This document shows, in pieces, positions 15,817 through 24,961 of a DNA stretch of 64,000 nt (position 1 is the first letter of the stretch; every line of letters begins with the position of its first letter). The position numbers were made by a program, and so were the translations under genes. This DNA comes from an uncultured Algibacter sp. (GTDB lineage: Bacteria > Bacteroidota > Bacteroidia > Flavobacteriales > Flavobacteriaceae), in the NCBI GenBank assembly GCA_947499935.1, contig CANMQH010000001.1, positions 124,001 to 188,000 on the forward strand, in the 5' to 3' direction. A model generated the notes under the pieces. It was not told where the DNA came from, did not search any database, and saw nothing but the letters and a program-made list of their open reading frames with translations.

Positions 15817-17442
15817 TTATAGTTTATTATCCTTGTATTCAAACCAATCGTAGCTAGCATTGGTATTACTTGTTTTATTGTTACTAGTAGTATACATCCC
15901 TACACCAGTTCCATTAAATTGATTTCCGTTTCCATCAGCAATTACGATTAAGCTATGAGTATCTCCAATTTTTTTCATTTCATTTAAGGATGATCCGTAA
16001 GTGAAATTAATGTTTAAATTATCGCCTTCAGCTTTTAAAATAACCTTAGACTTATTATATGGAATTCTAGCAATTTCTTCTTTAACACCTTTAAAAGATT
16101 TAATTAATACCAATTCTTTTTTCTCTTTCATTAAAAGGTAATAATTTTCATTTGTTCTGTAAATAATTAATCCTGCTTGTTCATTCTCCTTTTTGGTTTT
16201 GAATGAAAGTTTTGTTGATGCAGAAAATTTATGATGCTCAATTCTTTGTATAATGAGAGATGAATTAAGCCTTTTGTCAATAGTATTTGGTTGTAATTTT
16301 ATATTTAGTTTTCCTTTTTTAATATCGTAAAATTGTTTTTTAGGAACTCTAATGAAACACCATTTCAATGCTAATTCATCTTGATTGAATTGATCTTTTA
16401 CAGGTTCAGGTACAAAAGGAAACCATGGTAAATTAGGGTTTTCTTGTTTATCCAATATTTTTCCTTTGCCATTATTAAATATAGGGGTCTTACCTTCAAA
16501 ATGTACTCGAGACAAAAAGGTTTCTCTTGCTAATGTTGTCTGGCCATCAATAACTCGTTTACCTAATGTTACACACCACCATTCGTCGTTTTGTGTTTTA
16601 ACTAAATCGCCATGACCTACGGCTTGAATAGGTGATTTGTTCCCAAATTGTCTGTGGGATAAAACAGGGTTAATCATGTCTGCATTGTAAGGGCCCCATA
16701 AAGAATCACTATGATGTACAGATAAAGCATGATATAATCCAGTACCACCTTCGGAAAGCATGAGCATGTAATTTCCATCTATTTTATATAAATGTGGACC
16801 TTCAGTATATGATGCGTTATTAGCATGACCGTATGTCAATATTTTTCTATTACCGACTAACTTTTTTTGTTTTAAATCTAGTTCTTGTAGCCATATGCCA
16901 CATTGTGTTGGCCACATTTCATCATCAATTGGAGTATGGCCCGTGTAATAGCATTTTCCGTCATCATCCCACATAAGAGAGGGGTCAATTCCTGGCGCGT
17001 CTTTTAACCAAATTGGATTTGACCATGGGCCTGAAGGGTCTTTTGCAGTTATGTAAAAATTACCCTCGCAATTAATACATGTTGTAATTAAATAGAATAT
17101 ACCTTCGTAATATCTTATAGTGGCTGCATATATGCCTTGTCTGTCCTCTAAACCATCTAAGTTTATTTGGTTTGGACGATTTATACCATGTCCGATAAGT
17201 TTCCAATTTACAAGATCTTTACTGTGATAAATTGGGATTCCTGGGTACCATATAAAAGTAGAGTTTACTAAATAATAGTCATCTCCAACGCGACATATTG
17301 AGGGATCTGGATGATAACCAGATAGAATGGGGTTTTGAAATGTGTTTGGTGTATTCTCAGTATTATCGTTTTGAGCATTGGTAATACTGAAACTTAAAAT
17401 TATACTAAAAATGTATATAAATGATGAGTGATTAATTTTCAT
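15817..17442 (-). CDS. Secreted glycoside hydrolase family 43 protein
   Basis: A 541-residue enzyme with a signal peptide (residues 1-23, ending SITNAQ). The GH43 five-blade propeller starts with NPILSGYHPDPSICRVGDDYYLV, where the Asp of HPDPS is the general base. An Asp in APGIDPSLMWDDDG is the likely pKa modulator, and the Glu of YTEGPHLYKIDG is the general acid. Residues about 350-541 form a beta-sandwich C-terminal domain as in beta-xylosidase-type GH43 enzymes. Probable activity is exo-acting on xylan or arabinan side chains in the periplasm; the exact substrate is unresolved. There are no SusCD or other CAZyme neighbours apart from the GH3 scrap. A -7 box lies 20 bases upstream. Confidence 0.88.
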   Translation of the reverse strand: MKINHSSFIYIFSIILSFSITNAQNDNTENTPNTFQNPILSGYHPDPSICRVGDDYYLVNSTFIWYPGIPIYHSKDLVNWKLIGHGINRPNQINLDGLEDRQGIYAATIRYYEGIFYLITTCINCEGNFYITAKDPSGPWSNPIWLKDAPGIDPSLMWDDDGKCYYTGHTPIDDEMWPTQCGIWLQELDLKQKKLVGNRKILTYGHANNASYTEGPHLYKIDGNYMLMLSEGGTGLYHALSVHHSDSLWGPYNADMINPVLSHRQFGNKSPIQAVGHGDLVKTQNDEWWCVTLGKRVIDGQTTLARETFLSRVHFEGKTPIFNNGKGKILDKQENPNLPWFPFVPEPVKDQFNQDELALKWCFIRVPKKQFYDIKKGKLNIKLQPNTIDKRLNSSLIIQRIEHHKFSASTKLSFKTKKENEQAGLIIYRTNENYYLLMKEKKELVLIKSFKGVKEEIARIPYNKSKVILKAEGDNLNINFTYGSSLNEMKKIGDTHSLIVIADGNGNQFNGTGVGMYTTSNNKTSNTNASYDWFEYKDNKL

Positions 17443-17461
17443 AAATCTTTTTCTGAAAAAA

Positions 17462-17469
17462 CAAAGTTA
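17462..17469 (-). promoter_or_regulatory. -7 box TAACTTTG for the GH43 gene
   Basis: An exact TAnnTTTG match on the minus strand, 19 bases before the ATG at 17442. A -33 TTTG at normal spacing was not found. Confidence 0.45.
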
Positions 17470-17896
17470 GATTATGCTATAAAATTGAATACTACTTATT
17501 ATGCAATAATCATAATATTTGCTGCATTTATCACTTTTTAAGTTGAGTATGAAGTTATAATATAAGAGACTAATATAATAATCTGTTGAAATTAATTATG
17601 CAGAGTGTATTTAGAAATTATAAGTATAGCCGAAAGTTTTGATAGTATTCCAATCGATGATTTTTGAAAAAAGGCTATTCTTAATAAAAGAATAAGTAGA
17701 TAGAAAGAATTTTTAAACTCAAAAAGTTGATTAAGTTGTGATTTAAGTCACTAATTATCAATTTATCCCTACAGCAATTTTATTGCCACTTTAAAAACCA
17801 TTGGTTTTAATAGATAGAGGCTCGTTTTAAGGCTTCTAATAAGTATCCTTTTTAAGGTAAGTTTCATTAATTTACCCTAAAAATATCAAGAAGCAT
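17470..17896. other. Intergenic region upstream of GH43
   Basis: About 430 AT-rich bases with no coding frame, repeat or RNA that I can support. Confidence 0.4.
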
Positions 17897-17926
17897 AAAA
17901 AAAACCACCCAAAGGTGGTTTTTTAA
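17897..17926 (-). terminator. Terminator of the LEA-like lipoprotein gene
   Basis: The stem AACCACC (17903-17909) pairs with GGTGGTT (17914-17920) around a CAAA loop. T-runs on both strands make it potentially bidirectional. It is 25 bases past the stop codon at 17951. Confidence 0.85.
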
Positions 17927-17950
17927 AAAATTATAATAAATAGAAGTTTA

Positions 17951-18406
17951 TTAAAGTTTTTCAGCTCCTTTTTTAACAACTGCTTTTGTTTTAGTAGCAG
18001 CGTTATCTAGAGTTTTACCAGCAGCATCAACAGCTTTTCCAGTAGCATCAACTGTTTTGTCAACAGCTTTACCTGTAGCGTCAACAGCATTGTCTATGGC
18101 TTTACCCGTAGCATCAACAGCTTGGTTAGCTTTTTCTCCAGCAGCATCAACAGCTCCTTCAACAGCTTTACCAGCGTCGTTAAGCGCTTTACCTGTAGAT
18201 TCTGCAGCGTTATCAATGGCTTCACCTGCAGAGTTAACAGCATTGCCAGTGGCTTCAGCAGCAGAATTAACAGCGTCAGTAGTAGCCTCAGCTGCATTCT
18301 CAATAGCGTCATCAACTGCGGTTTCTGTATTTTTTGCATCTCTACATGATGTAACAGATAGTCCCAGTGCTAAAAGCATGACTGTACTTAAAAATAAATT
18401 TTTCAT
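17951..18406 (-). CDS. Lipoprotein made of LEA-like 11-residue repeats
   Basis: A 151-residue protein with a lipoprotein signal peptide (lipobox VTSC, Cys21) followed by about ten near-repeats of the type (A/V)DATGKAVDxAVDA. Period is 11 residues and they are rich in Ala, Asp, Lys, Thr and Asn, with no aromatic residue or proline after the signal. Such repeats form extended amphipathic helices or coiled coils like those of group 3 LEA and apolipoprotein-type proteins. It ends with a basic stretch (KTKAVVKKGAEKL). It is probably anchored in the envelope and may act as a membrane or stress stabiliser, by analogy only. The repeated DNA produces long shadow frames on the other strand. Single gene with its own terminator. 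Confidence 0.8.
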   Translation of the reverse strand: MKNLFLSTVMLLALGLSVTSCRDAKNTETAVDDAIENAAEATTDAVNSAAEATGNAVNSAGEAIDNAAESTGKALNDAGKAVEGAVDAAGEKANQAVDATGKAIDNAVDATGKAVDKTVDATGKAVDAAGKTLDNAATKTKAVVKKGAEKL

Positions 18407-18517
18407 TTCTCTTGTTTTAGTGTTAATTAGTGTTTAAAGTTTTACTAAGTTAATGAGTAATTATTGATTTGTTTCTAAAATTATTTTAAATTTTAACATT
18501 TCAACTCATAAATCATA

Positions 18518-19780
18518 CTATATACGCAGATAATCGAGTATTTGGATGACTGCCCCTTTATTTTTAATAACGTATTGCGTGTTGGAGTTTCCAGATTGCT
18601 TACGTTTAAAGTCATTCTCAATTAACTCATTTAAAACAGTATTAAATTCGTTTTGGTTTGAAATAGAAAACATACCGCCATGTTCAATCATGGCTTGAGC
18701 TTCAGGAAATTTATTGTGATTATTACCAATAATTATAGGGATACCAAATACAGCAGGTTCTAATGTGTTGTGTAAGCCAGTAGTGCCTAAAGCACCACCT
18801 ATATAAGCTACATCAGCATAATTGTAAATTTTAGAAAGTATACCAATAGTATCAATTATAAATACATTGGACTCTTGTAAATGAGCATGGTCTTTCTTAG
18901 AAAACAAAATAGATTTTACATTAAGTTTCTCTTGGATATGATTAATTTGCTGGGATTTAATGTTATGGGGAGCAATAATAAATTTGATGTCCTTTAAGGC
19001 TGTAGCATTAATAAATTTTATAAGCAAAGCCTCGTCTTCTGGCCAAGTACTACCAGCAATTATACAAAGTTTATTATCCTTAAAGTTTTTAATAAAGTCT
19101 AATGTATTATCAATTTTTAGTTGACTATAAACCCTATCAAAACGAGTGTCTCCAGAAACAGTAACGTTATTATAATTAATAGTGTGAAGTAAATTTTTAG
19201 AGGTTTCGTTTTGTGTAAAAATATGATCAAAAGTAAATAAAGCCTGTTTTAAATAACGTCCATAAAATTTAAAATAGGTTTGTTGTTTTCTAAATATTGC
19301 AGAAATTAATATAGCTTTTAGTTTTCTTTGCTTTAATTCATTTAAAAAATTAGGCCAAATATCGTATTTAACAAAAATAGTTAGTTCAGGATTAATCAGA
19401 TTTATAAAGCGTTTGGCATTCTTTTTTGTGTCTAATGGGAGGTAAATAACAATATCTGCTACGGGTGTGTTTTTACGAATTTCGTATCCTGAAGGAGAAA
19501 AGAAACTTAGTACGATTTTATGGTCGTTATAGTGTTTTCGTAAAGCTTGAAAAACGGGTAGACCTTGTTCGTATTCGCCTAAAGAGGCACAATGAAACCA
19601 TAAAGTTTTTTCTTGGCCATTAATATGTTTTTCTAAAGTGCTAAATGTTTGATCGCGTCCTTTTACGCCCAACTCAATTTTTTTATTAAAAAATGCTGCG
19701 CATTTTAAGCTAAAATGCACCAATTTAATACCAATGTTATAAAGAAAACTCAATTTTATTTGTTTGATGCTAAAATACAT
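18518..19780 (-). CDS. waaA: 3-deoxy-D-manno-octulosonic acid (Kdo) transferase
   Basis: A 420-residue GT-B glycosyltransferase with an N-terminal membrane-associated stretch (residues about 1-30). The acceptor-side signature LWFHCASLGEYEQGLPV has the catalytic Glu in the GE pair. The C-terminal CMP-Kdo side has AGSTWPEDEALLI and then YIGGALGTTGLHNTLEPAVFGIPIIIG. It adds Kdo to the lipid A precursor at the inner-membrane face. It is divergent from the DegT aminotransferase gene, and both belong to envelope sugar metabolism. Length is normal for the family. Confidence 0.93.
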   Translation of the reverse strand: MYFSIKQIKLSFLYNIGIKLVHFSLKCAAFFNKKIELGVKGRDQTFSTLEKHINGQEKTLWFHCASLGEYEQGLPVFQALRKHYNDHKIVLSFFSPSGYEIRKNTPVADIVIYLPLDTKKNAKRFINLINPELTIFVKYDIWPNFLNELKQRKLKAILISAIFRKQQTYFKFYGRYLKQALFTFDHIFTQNETSKNLLHTINYNNVTVSGDTRFDRVYSQLKIDNTLDFIKNFKDNKLCIIAGSTWPEDEALLIKFINATALKDIKFIIAPHNIKSQQINHIQEKLNVKSILFSKKDHAHLQESNVFIIDTIGILSKIYNYADVAYIGGALGTTGLHNTLEPAVFGIPIIIGNNHNKFPEAQAMIEHGGMFSISNQNEFNTVLNELIENDFKRKQSGNSNTQYVIKNKGAVIQILDYLRI

Positions 19781-19855
19781 TTCTTTAAAATAAATTCATT
19801 GGTTAACATCCATGAATTTCGTAATTTCGTGAATTACACGCTATAATTTTTTTAG

Positions 19856-21010
19856 ATGAAAAAAATTCAAATGGTTGATCTTAAAGGTCAATATAACGAT
19901 ATAAAAGATGTTGTAAATACGTCTATTCAAGAAGTAATTGAAACAACAGCATTTATAAATGGTCCAAAAGTCCATGATTTTCAAAAAAAATTAGAAACGT
20001 ATTTGGGCGTAAAACACGTTATTCCTTGTGCTAATGGTACAGATGCCTTACAAATAGCCATGATGGGGTTAGGTCTTAAACCTGGTGATGAGGTTATTAC
20101 TGCAGATTTTACTTTTGCAGCAACCGTAGAGGTTATTGCATTGTTGCAATTAACACCTGTTTTGGTAGATGTTAACGAAGATGACTTTAATATAAACATA
20201 GAGGCCATTAAAAAAGCAATAACACCAAAAACTAAAGCTATTGTTCCTGTTCATTTATTTGGACAATGTGCCAATATGGAAGCTATTATGGATATTGCGA
20301 AAGCACATAATTTATTTGTTATAGAAGATAATGCACAAGCTATAGGTGCTAATTATACATACAAAAACGGCTCAAAAGTTAAAGCAGGAACTATCGGCAA
20401 TGTTGGAGCAACATCTTTTTTTCCATCAAAAAACTTAGGCTGTTACGGCGATGGTGGTGCTATTTTTACAAATGATGATGATTTAGCACATACCATTAGA
20501 GGTATTGTAAATCATGGTATGTACGAACGCTACCATCATGATGTGGTGGGTGTTAACTCAAGGTTAGATAGTATTCAGGCTGCGGTTTTAGGAACTAAAC
20601 TACCACGTTTAGATGCTTATAATACAGCTAGACGTACTGCTGCAAAAAAATATAATGCTGCCTTTAAGCATATAGAACATATAACCACACCAAAAACAAT
20701 AAATGGTTGCGAGGGAATTTGCGATACGTGTGATTGCCATGTTTTCCATCAATATACCTTAAAGATTACAGGTATAGATAGAGACGCTTTAGTAAAACAT
20801 TTAAACGAAAAAGAAATTCCTTGTGGTGTGTATTACCCTATACCGCTTCACAAGCAAAAAGCATACATAGATGACAGGTATAACGAGGCAGATTTTACGG
20901 TAACTAATCAATTAGTTAAAAATGTTATCTCCTTACCAATGCATACTGAGTTGGACGATGAGCAAATAGAATACATTACATCAACAATTATAAATTTTAT
21001 AAATGAATAA
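19856..21010 (+). CDS. DegT/DnrJ/EryC1/StrS-type sugar aminotransferase
   Basis: A 384-residue PLP enzyme. ANGTDALQIAMMGLGLKPGDEVI is the cofactor phosphate-binding region, EDNAQAIGA carries the PLP-contacting Asp and Gln, and SFFPSKNLGCYGDGGA contains the Schiff-base Lys (FPSKN). It transfers an amino group onto a keto sugar nucleotide. An unusual insertion holds four cysteines at 285, 289, 292 and 294, followed by HVFHQYTL. The stop overlaps the start of galE by eight bases, so the two are coupled. Together they suggest synthesis of an amino-sugar nucleotide for surface polysaccharide. The exact sugar is not known. Confidence 0.88.
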   Translation: MKKIQMVDLKGQYNDIKDVVNTSIQEVIETTAFINGPKVHDFQKKLETYLGVKHVIPCANGTDALQIAMMGLGLKPGDEVITADFTFAATVEVIALLQLTPVLVDVNEDDFNINIEAIKKAITPKTKAIVPVHLFGQCANMEAIMDIAKAHNLFVIEDNAQAIGANYTYKNGSKVKAGTIGNVGATSFFPSKNLGCYGDGGAIFTNDDDLAHTIRGIVNHGMYERYHHDVVGVNSRLDSIQAAVLGTKLPRLDAYNTARRTAAKKYNAAFKHIEHITTPKTINGCEGICDTCDCHVFHQYTLKITGIDRDALVKHLNEKEIPCGVYYPIPLHKQKAYIDDRYNEADFTVTNQLVKNVISLPMHTELDDEQIEYITSTIINFINE

Positions 21011-22025
21011 AATATTAGTTACTGGCGGATTAGGATTTATTGGTTCGCATACGGTTGTAGAATTACAAAATGAAGGTTACGAAGTCGTTATTATCGATGA
21101 TTTGTCTAACTCATCAGAGAAAGTACTTGACGGTATTAAAGCAATAACTGGAAAAGCTCCGATTTTTGAAAAATTAGATTTAAAAGATAGAACGGGAGTT
21201 GAATCCTTTTTTGCAAAACACAACGATATTAAAGGTGTTATACATTTTGCAGCAAGTAAAGCCGTTGGTGAAAGTGTTCAAGAACCTTTATTGTATTATG
21301 AAAACAATATAGCGACACTAGTTTACATTCTTAAAGAATTAAAAAAATTACCATCTGCGTCATTTATATTTAGTTCGTCTTGTACCGTTTATGGACAAGC
21401 AGATGAGTTGCCAATTACAGAAAACGCGCCTGTTAAACGTGCCGAATCTCCATACGGAAATACCAAGCAAATAGGTGAAGAGATTATTATAGATACATGT
21501 AAAGTTGTACCAACATTAAAAGCCATTGCCTTACGTTATTTTAACCCTATTGGTGCTCATGAGTCTGTAGAGATTGGAGAGTTGCCAATAGGCGTACCAC
21601 AAAATCTAGTGCCTTTTATAACACAAACTGCTATTGGTTTACGTCAAGAACTATCTGTTTTTGGTGACGATTACCCAACTACAGATGGTACTTGTGTTCG
21701 TGATTATATTCATGTCGTAGATTTAGCTAAAGCTCATGTCATTGCTTTAGAACGGTTGTTAAAAGATAAAAATAAAGCAAACTACGAAACTTTTAATTTA
21801 GGTACAGGAACTGGTAGCTCGGTATTGGATGTTGTTAAGTCTTTTGAAAAAGTTTCTGGCGAAAAATTAAATTATAAAATTGTTGGAAGACGCGAAGGCG
21901 ATGTTGTAGCGGCATATGCAGATACTAATAAGGCTAATGATGAGCTAGGTTGGAAAACAAAATTATCGCTAGACGATGCTATGCGTTCTGCATGGAAATG
22001 GGAGCAAAAGGTAAGAGCAAAATAA
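21003..22025 (+). CDS. galE: UDP-glucose 4-epimerase
   Basis: A 340-residue extended short-chain dehydrogenase. GGLGFIGSHTVVELQNEGYEVVIIDDLSNS is the NAD-binding start, HFAASKAVGESVQEPLLYYENN the central block, SSSCTVYG plus the YGNTK motif (Tyr-x-x-x-Lys) the catalytic site, and RYFNPIGAHESVEIGE the substrate loop. It interconverts UDP-glucose and UDP-galactose, and possibly the N-acetyl forms. It begins eight bases inside the aminotransferase gene. A 27-bp perfect inverted repeat downstream ends the unit. Confidence 0.95.
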   Translation: MNKILVTGGLGFIGSHTVVELQNEGYEVVIIDDLSNSSEKVLDGIKAITGKAPIFEKLDLKDRTGVESFFAKHNDIKGVIHFAASKAVGESVQEPLLYYENNIATLVYILKELKKLPSASFIFSSSCTVYGQADELPITENAPVKRAESPYGNTKQIGEEIIIDTCKVVPTLKAIALRYFNPIGAHESVEIGELPIGVPQNLVPFITQTAIGLRQELSVFGDDYPTTDGTCVRDYIHVVDLAKAHVIALERLLKDKNKANYETFNLGTGTGSSVLDVVKSFEKVSGEKLNYKIVGRREGDVVAAYADTNKANDELGWKTKLSLDDAMRSAWKWEQKVRAK

Positions 22026-22057
22026 ATTTTTAAGCTGAAGAATTTGGCTTAAATTTT

Positions 22058-22114
22058 AGTTTATACAAAAAGGCTACTTAAAATCATATTTTAAGTAGCC
22101 TTTTTGTATAAACT
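22058..22114 (+). terminator. 27-bp perfect inverted repeat (terminator-like) after galE
   Basis: Bases 22058-22084 are exactly the reverse complement of 22088-22114, with a three-base loop. The stem core AAAAAGGCTACTT / AAGTAGCCTTTTT gives terminator character on both strands. It is much longer than the usual terminators in this window and abuts the lspA remnant that starts at 22117. Confidence 0.9.
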
Positions 22115-22116
22115 AC

Positions 22117-22216
22117 TGCTTCTCGGTAGTTTTTTTGTTCTTAATCATGTTATCATTAAAATTATCATACCTGTAGTAACTAATAAATCTGCTAAATTGA
22201 AGATACGGGTTTTAAA
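22117..22216 (-). pseudogene. Remnant of the lspA 3' end (direct copy of 25688-25788)
   Basis: About 100 bases match the 3' end of the intact lspA gene at about 90 percent identity by eye, in the same orientation. Translated on the minus strand it reads IFNLADLLVTTGMIIL and, after a one-base deletion, MIKNKKTTEK; the intact gene has IFNLADLSVTTGMIIL and MIKNKKTIEK. Weaker similarity may run on to about 22250. The two copies bracket the accessory genes at 22597-25628. Confidence 0.85.
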
Positions 22217-22596
22217 AACTAGACGCGATAAGAATAAGAACGGTTTGTTTTATCTATTATACATATTTTAATGGTTAGCGGGGTGCTATTATTAATTTAA
22301 AGTAACGATAAGTAGTATTTGGTAAAAGTGAAAACCATCAATTTACGGAAAAACCACAGCATAAATTTAAATAACAAGATAAAGACTATAAAAAATAGCA
22401 AATAAACGTATGTTAATTGTTATTTTTTCTTCATATTTATAATTTTTAAATTAACTTTAATTTCCCTAATTAAAGTTAATAGTGTTTTGCTAACCTTATG
22501 TGCTAGCTGTTCGTATCTTAGTGCGTTACAATATTAAGGTGTAATTCATTTTTGTATACATGAACTTTTTTAAATTTTAAATAAACCATAACACAA
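22217..22596. other. Intergenic region upstream of the lipoprotein block
   Basis: About 380 AT-rich bases. No coding frame is supported beyond the possible extension of the lspA remnant. A GC-richer patch at about 22338-22360 (ATTTACGGAAAAACCACAG) stands out from its surroundings and could be a regulatory site for the operon at 22597, but I cannot test that. Confidence 0.35.
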
Positions 22597-24168
22597 ATGA
22601 CGAACAAATTAAAAAACTTCCTTAAAATTGTTACATTAATTCTATTTGTAGGATGCAATGAAAACTCTGAACCTATTTTGGAGCAAGAACAACAAACAGA
22701 AAGCTTAACAAATACCTATTACACTACAAAAGTTACTCTTGATGATATTCCCGAAATTTCATCTTACTTGGGTGTAGACTCTAAAAAAGGGTTGGTTTCT
22801 AAAAATGGTAGCCAAAAGGCTATTTTTAATTTTGATGAAATTTTAGAAGTGGTTGACACTCTTGGGCATACCAATTATTCCATAAACTTCTCCATGGTAG
22901 ATACGCCGTACAATGTTATGTATAATTTGGTTGTCGGGGTAGACGCTTTAGGGCAAAAAACTAATCCGCTTATATTAAAACTTACGAGCGATAAAGACAG
23001 CTATAAATCATGGGCAGAAAATAATTTTGATTTTTCACATTTTACAGGAACTTTAGATTTGCATAAGTTTTCAAGTTTTTTCGGTGATTTTACACGTTTT
23101 AAAAATACGACTTCAAAAAATGATTGTATACAGTTTGATGCCCAAGGCGACCCCATACCTTGTAACAGAAATAGAATAGAGGGAGGAAACCCAAATTCTG
23201 GAGGAGGTAGACCCAATGGCGGTAGAAATACAGGTGGAGGTTCAGGTGTTGTTACTACACCAGATAATTCTGGGTCGGGTTGCACCATTAATACCTATTG
23301 GCGTACCTGTGGCGGCTCTAATGAATATGATGCGCACGGCTCATCTACATGTGGTGGTGATGGTGGCGGAGCAGGATGGGTAATTTCCATTAACTGTGGT
23401 AATAACGGTGGCAGTAATCACCGACCACCACTTGAATTTAATAAAAATAGCACTACAGGAAATAGCGACTGTACCGATTGTAATACTGGTTTATCTGGTG
23501 GGGTTGGTGTTAACACGGGTGTCGCCATGCGAATAGATATTCTTGTTGATAACTTACACCAGGAGATTGGTTTAACACCAACTGAAATAAGGTTTCTTAA
23601 AAAACAGGACAATTGGGAGTTAACGGGTAAGGTTATTTCTTTTTGGAATACTAGTGATAAAACAGATGAAGCTAAAGCGTTTGTTAAGTACGCAATTAAA
23701 ATTTTAGAAGCTAATCCTAATGCTAATCCGTTTTTAGGTGCAGATTGTAGAAGTTTTGAATATGCCAAACCCCCCGGAGCATTACAAAGAGGTTGTGCTG
23801 TAAAAGATTTTGATCATACGTTTTATACTGCTGGTGTTAGGTCTAATGGTAACTCATATTATGGTGAAATTGATGTTCCTGTTAATCTTTTGTATTTTAC
23901 CATGCCAACCTGGATGACCAATGGTCGTGCGGCTAATCTCACTGCAGTAGCTGTTACTGGAGCAATAAAGGCTACAGACGTGCACTTTTTTAATAATCCA
24001 GATATTAGTAAACATAGATTAGCAAGTTTTTTTAGAGACCAACTTAAAACCCAAATGGCTTCAGTTGGTGGTCGTTTTAGTACAACTATAGCTCCTTTTC
24101 CAATACGTAATCCAGCACCTTATATTACTAGTATTTTGGGTATCAGTAATCCTTTTGATTGTGAATGA
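22597..24168 (+). CDS. Lipoprotein with Cys/Gly-rich linker and unknown C-terminal domain
   Basis: A 523-residue protein that I do not recognise. Residues 1-20 are a lipoprotein signal (LILFVGC, Cys20). About 21-170 is a mixed alpha/beta domain (TKVTLDDIPEISSYLGV, then repeated strand-like segments). About 180-300 is a Gly/Asn/Ser-rich, Cys-containing linker (GGGRPNGGRN, CTINTYWRTCGG, CGGDGGGAGW, DCTDC). About 303-523 is a separate domain with IDILVDNLHQEIGLTPTEIRFLKKQ, KDFDHTFYTAGVRSNGNSYYGEIDVP and HRLASFFRDQLKTQ. The layout of lipid anchor, flexible linker and terminal domain recalls delivered effectors. Its stop overlaps the start of the next gene by four bases (ATGA). Calling it a toxin is inference; it could equally be a surface adhesin or ligand-binding protein. 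Confidence 0.7.
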   Translation: MTNKLKNFLKIVTLILFVGCNENSEPILEQEQQTESLTNTYYTTKVTLDDIPEISSYLGVDSKKGLVSKNGSQKAIFNFDEILEVVDTLGHTNYSINFSMVDTPYNVMYNLVVGVDALGQKTNPLILKLTSDKDSYKSWAENNFDFSHFTGTLDLHKFSSFFGDFTRFKNTTSKNDCIQFDAQGDPIPCNRNRIEGGNPNSGGGRPNGGRNTGGGSGVVTTPDNSGSGCTINTYWRTCGGSNEYDAHGSSTCGGDGGGAGWVISINCGNNGGSNHRPPLEFNKNSTTGNSDCTDCNTGLSGGVGVNTGVAMRIDILVDNLHQEIGLTPTEIRFLKKQDNWELTGKVISFWNTSDKTDEAKAFVKYAIKILEANPNANPFLGADCRSFEYAKPPGALQRGCAVKDFDHTFYTAGVRSNGNSYYGEIDVPVNLLYFTMPTWMTNGRAANLTAVAVTGAIKATDVHFFNNPDISKHRLASFFRDQLKTQMASVGGRFSTTIAPFPIRNPAPYITSILGISNPFDCE

Positions 24169-24719
24169 TGAAAAATATTTTTGCCCTGTTGTTAATTTTT
24201 ATTTTATATTACAAAAGTTATATGATAAATCATATTAAGTTTGAGGAATTATTAGGAAAACATGTCTCTAAGTTTGAAGATAGCATTGGAATCGATTTTG
24301 AAAACACTCTTTTTCAAAAGAGTTTTTATTATATATCTGATGAATTTACAAAGAAACATTTCTATGGTATGGAATACAACATGGTGGATATTATAACTAA
24401 TGAAGATCAGAAAGTACAATCTATCTCTGTGCTTTTTAGAAAAGTGATTGATAGCCAATTTTACAATGCGTTTATTGTAAACTATGGAGAGCCTGATCAT
24501 ATTCAAGTTGTCTTAAATAAAAAAGAAATAAAAGAAGATTACCCAAAAGAGAATAACAATGATTTTACTCGCAATGCTAAGAAATACGAAATTGAGCTAA
24601 AAGAAGGAAGTTTCAATGAAAAACCATTATATATTATTTGGAAAAAAGATAATTATGAGATTAAGGCATTTCTAAGACATAAGCAAAACATGAGTGAAAT
24701 AACGTTTAGTATAAAATGA
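24165..24719 (+). CDS. Small paralogue 1 with N-terminal membrane segment (immunity-like)
   Basis: A 184-residue protein of no family I recognise. The ATG at 24165 overlaps the previous stop (ATGA), implying translational coupling; an ATG at 24168 is equally possible. Residues 1-20 are hydrophobic (NIFALLLIFILYYKSY), an uncleaved anchor or signal without a clear cleavage site. From residue about 25 (KFEELLGKHVSKFEDSIGIDF) onward it is related to the 158-aa protein encoded at 24962. The last 30 residues (KPLYIIWKKDNYEIKAFLRHKQN...) are nearly the same in both. The position after a lipoprotein with a variable-looking C-terminus, plus a tandem paralogue, is the pattern of immunity genes, but that is inference. 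Confidence 0.7.
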   Translation: MMKNIFALLLIFILYYKSYMINHIKFEELLGKHVSKFEDSIGIDFENTLFQKSFYYISDEFTKKHFYGMEYNMVDIITNEDQKVQSISVLFRKVIDSQFYNAFIVNYGEPDHIQVVLNKKEIKEDYPKENNNDFTRNAKKYEIELKEGSFNEKPLYIIWKKDNYEIKAFLRHKQNMSEITFSIK

Positions 24720-24961
24720 AAATAATGTTATATTACAGTTCGTAAAATAGCAGTTAACAATCAAGTTTTGTAGTTTTTTATTAAGAATAAATAACTTTAC
24801 TCCGCTAACTTTTATATGTGGAAATGTTAATTAACACTTATCTAAAATAAAAGTGTATTTTACATAAGTGTTCCATTTCATCAGACTATAGGCATTGTAA
24901 ATAATTAAAAGTTATATTATTTATTATAGCCCTAATTCAAAATTATTATTTTGTAGAATAT

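Noticed and set aside
18057-18437. Long open frames on both strands over the LEA-like lipoprotein gene
   Set aside because: They arise because the 33-base repeat has few stop codons in other frames; only the minus-strand frame has a start, signal peptide and lipobox.
22338-22360. GC-richer patch ATTTACGGAAAAACCACAG upstream of the lipoprotein gene as a defined operator
   Set aside because: It stands out from the AT-rich background, but there is no dyad and no second copy seen in the window to support a regulator site.
24833-24872. 9-bp dyad between the two small paralogues (AACACTTAT / ATAAGTGTT)
   Set aside because: Short stem with a 22-base spacer and no T-run; not enough to call a terminator or operator.
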